64,000 nt of DNA from Halalkalibacter oceani. Its GTDB lineage: Bacteria > Bacillota > Bacilli > Bacillales > Bacillaceae_D. The stretch covers positions 1 through 64,000 of the forward strand of contig NZ_JAMBOS010000002.1 of the NCBI RefSeq assembly GCF_023715705.1, written 5' to 3'. The position numbers and the translations under genes were made by a program. Numbering within the stretch: position 1 is the first letter of the stretch; every line of letters begins with the position of its first letter. Below are positions 62,740-64,000 of this stretch, in pieces. The notes below the pieces were generated by a model. That model was not told the DNA's origin and did not search any database. It saw only the letters and a list, made by a program, of their open reading frames with translations.

Positions 62740-63351
62740 ATGAACGTATGTTATAATTTACCTGGAATTGGCGACACGCTAATCATTAACGAGCGCGATA
62801 TCGATGTTTATCAGCGCGGATTTGAAAGAAGCGGAGATGTCGTTCGGATTTTTGATAAAGAAACAAATGAGACAAGCGGCTATAATATTTTTAATGCTTC
62901 CAGCTATGGAACGATCGCAGACCATGGGCCAGTGAAGCTGACTGCCGACATCAAGCGGCTGATTGCAGACGCCTTTCGGAAAAACGATATAACGGAGACG
63001 CTCGAGCTGGAGGACAAGCCTGCTTTCGTTGTAGGCTATGTAGAAGAAAAGCAAAAGCATCCAAATGCGGATAAATTAAATATTTGTCAAGTGAATGTCG
63101 GGAAAGAAGTCCTGCAAATCGTTTGCGGAGCACCAAATGTTGAAGCTGGTCAGAAGGTCGTAGTTGCCATGGTTGGTGCTGTAATGCCTAGCGGTTTGAA
63201 AATTAAACAGGCCGCCCTGCGTGGCGTGGAGTCCTCCGGAATGATCTGTTCGGCCAAGGAACTGGCCCTTCCTGATGCTCCTGAGGAAAAAGGGATTCTT
63301 GTATTGTCTGATGATTATCGCACAGGGGATGTATTTGAACGAAGTGTATAA
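62740..63351 (+). CDS. ytpR: YtpR family tRNA-binding-domain protein
   Basis: 203 residues. The N-terminal half ([20 protein letters not shown]) is specific to YtpR. The C-terminal half is an EMAP/Trbp111-type tRNA-binding OB fold: [26 protein letters not shown] near residue 95, [17 protein letters not shown] and [11 protein letters not shown]. It is related to the N-terminal part of PheT; a trans-editing or tRNA-handling role is assumed. ATG 62740 follows GAAGGAG; 16 earlier codons in frame are not expected to be used. Confidence 0.9.
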   Translation: MNVCYNLPGIGDTLIINERDIDVYQRGFERSGDVVRIFDKETNETSGYNIFNASSYGTIADHGPVKLTADIKRLIADAFRKNDITETLELEDKPAFVVGYVEEKQKHPNADKLNICQVNVGKEVLQIVCGAPNVEAGQKVVVAMVGAVMPSGLKIKQAALRGVESSGMICSAKELALPDAPEEKGILVLSDDYRTGDVFERSV

Positions 63352-63430
63352 ATGCTGAAGATGGACTGTCTTCCCATTGTTTATTCAGTCCGAAGGCGGG
63401 CAATCGACTACGTGAACGATTCGTAGTATC

Positions 63431-63474
63431 GGGGGGCGTGCCAAAAGGGACGAATGACCTTTTGGCACGCCCCC
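63431..63474 (+). terminator. ytpR terminator
   Basis: GGGGGCGTGCCAAAAGG (from 63432) pairs with CCTTTTGGCACGCCCCC (63458-63474), followed by TTTCTG. Same conserved top as the repeat-linked hairpins, without an attached repeat. Confidence 0.75.
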
Positions 63475-63571
63475 TTTCTGCTTACAACGTTCGGTCCATT
63501 TTGTTTTGCCGATGTCAATAGTACAATGAGCAAGTGTCTCAATTTTAAAGAGAGAAAGTGAGTGAACGAAC

Positions 63572-64000
63572 ATGGGGCCGTTTTATCGCTTAATGAAACG
63601 ATTGCAGTACTTTTTTGGTGGCGATGAGGAAAGTCTTCACAATAAGCGGGAAACTGCCCGGGGGACGAAGTCTTCTCCTGAGAGAGCAGTTGACCCCGCC
63701 TTACAGGAGTCAAAAGTGCTCTATCATTATCCAAAACAGGGGAAATTCCGCTTTCCTTTAGCCGTAGAGCCGGAGGAGCAGAAGCGGAAAAGCTCGCGGA
63801 CAAGCAATGTAAGGGCTAGAGCTTTTCAGCCTGAAGAAGAACCAATGAACCGTCCGGCCACTGATGGAAAAGAGGACAAGCGAGTGGAGAGCAAGCCAAA
63901 GCCCGAAGCGGTTGTTCGCCCGTCACCGAAGGCTGATTTCAAGCTGACAGTGGTTCCGTCTCCTGTCTATGGCTTCAGGGAGCGCGAACAGACGAGAAGC
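63572..64000 (+). CDS. sftA: DNA translocase SftA (YtpS), N-terminal part, cut by the window end
   Basis: 143 codons are open to the last base. The protein starts MGPFYRLMKRLQYFFGG, has a charged stretch and then VLYHYPKQGKFRFP near residue 65, which is typical of the N-terminus of Bacillus SftA. A low-complexity Glu/Lys/Pro linker follows. SftA is a soluble FtsK-like motor that clears chromosomal DNA from the closing septum; its ATPase domain would lie beyond the window. Position after ytpR matches B. subtilis. Only a weak ribosome site (AGAAAGTGAG) precedes the ATG. Confidence 0.8.
   Translation, partial: MGPFYRLMKRLQYFFGGDEESLHNKRETARGTKSSPERAVDPALQESKVLYHYPKQGKFRFPLAVEPEEQKRKSSRTSNVRARAFQPEEEPMNRPATDGKEDKRVESKPKPEAVVRPSPKADFKLTVVPSPVYGFREREQTRS

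Overview
The window looks like the chromosome of a member of the Bacillaceae (Firmicutes). Shine-Dalgarno sites are strong (AGGAGG type), TTG and GTG starts are frequent, and regulation is typical of the group: T-box, SAM-I (S-box) riboswitch and CcpA cre sites. From about 18.9 kb onward the gene content and order follow the Bacillus subtilis ytk-ytp region: ytkD, ytlDCA, ytmA, pckA, metK, ytoA, ytpA, ytpB, ytiB, ytqB/ytqA, leuS, ytfP, ytgP, rsuA, ytzE, pepV, ytkP, ytlP, amyX, ytmP, ytzH, trmB, ytnP, ytzB, ytoP, ytoQ, ytpP, ytpQ, ytpR, sftA. These names rest on recalled synteny and protein similarity, not on a database search.

Region 1 (1-9.1 kb) is an accessory catabolic locus, all on the plus strand. 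It holds a PdxA-like dehydrogenase, a tripartite tricarboxylate transporter (TctC, TctB, TctA), an AEC permease, a GntR/FCD regulator split by a 741-bp IS200-type element, a class III CoA-transferase and a gamma-carbonic-anhydrase-fold protein. A TGGATCCA palindrome lies upstream of both the first gene and the regulator, and a perfect cre palindrome lies before the CoA-transferase gene. The substrate is probably an organic or hydroxy acid but cannot be named.

Region 2 (9.1-18.9 kb) is a mosaic: a DUF3243 gene, a cre-preceded MDR/SDR dehydrogenase pair, two divergent membrane-anchored Mrr-type nuclease genes sharing a LexA-like box, an ABC-F ATPase, a PatB/MalY C-S lyase, a YwpF-like protein and an MFS exporter.

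Region 3 (18.9-64 kb) is mainly conserved housekeeping. It covers central metabolism (pckA, metK, purU, cysteine synthase-like), tRNA and rRNA modification (ytqA/mnmM, rsuA, trmB), translation (leuS), envelope synthesis (MurJ/YtgP plus two tandem SEDS proteins), hydrolases and DNA translocation (sftA, cut by the window end). Accessory items are a frameshifted DUF3231 gene, a CidA/CidB pair and an orphan HicB-like protein.

The most unusual feature is a dispersed family of about 80-bp intergenic repeats. Each folds into three nested stems, and the stems show compensatory base changes between copies. Most full copies sit beside a second hairpin with a conserved AAAAGG/CCTTTT top, always on the same side. 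A second repeat family, with a CGTTACA/TGTAACG stem and an AAGAAAACCG hairpin, occurs three times, once between the leuS T-box terminator and the leuS start codon. A run of DnaA-box matches lies downstream of ytfP. No tRNA, rRNA or CRISPR array was seen.
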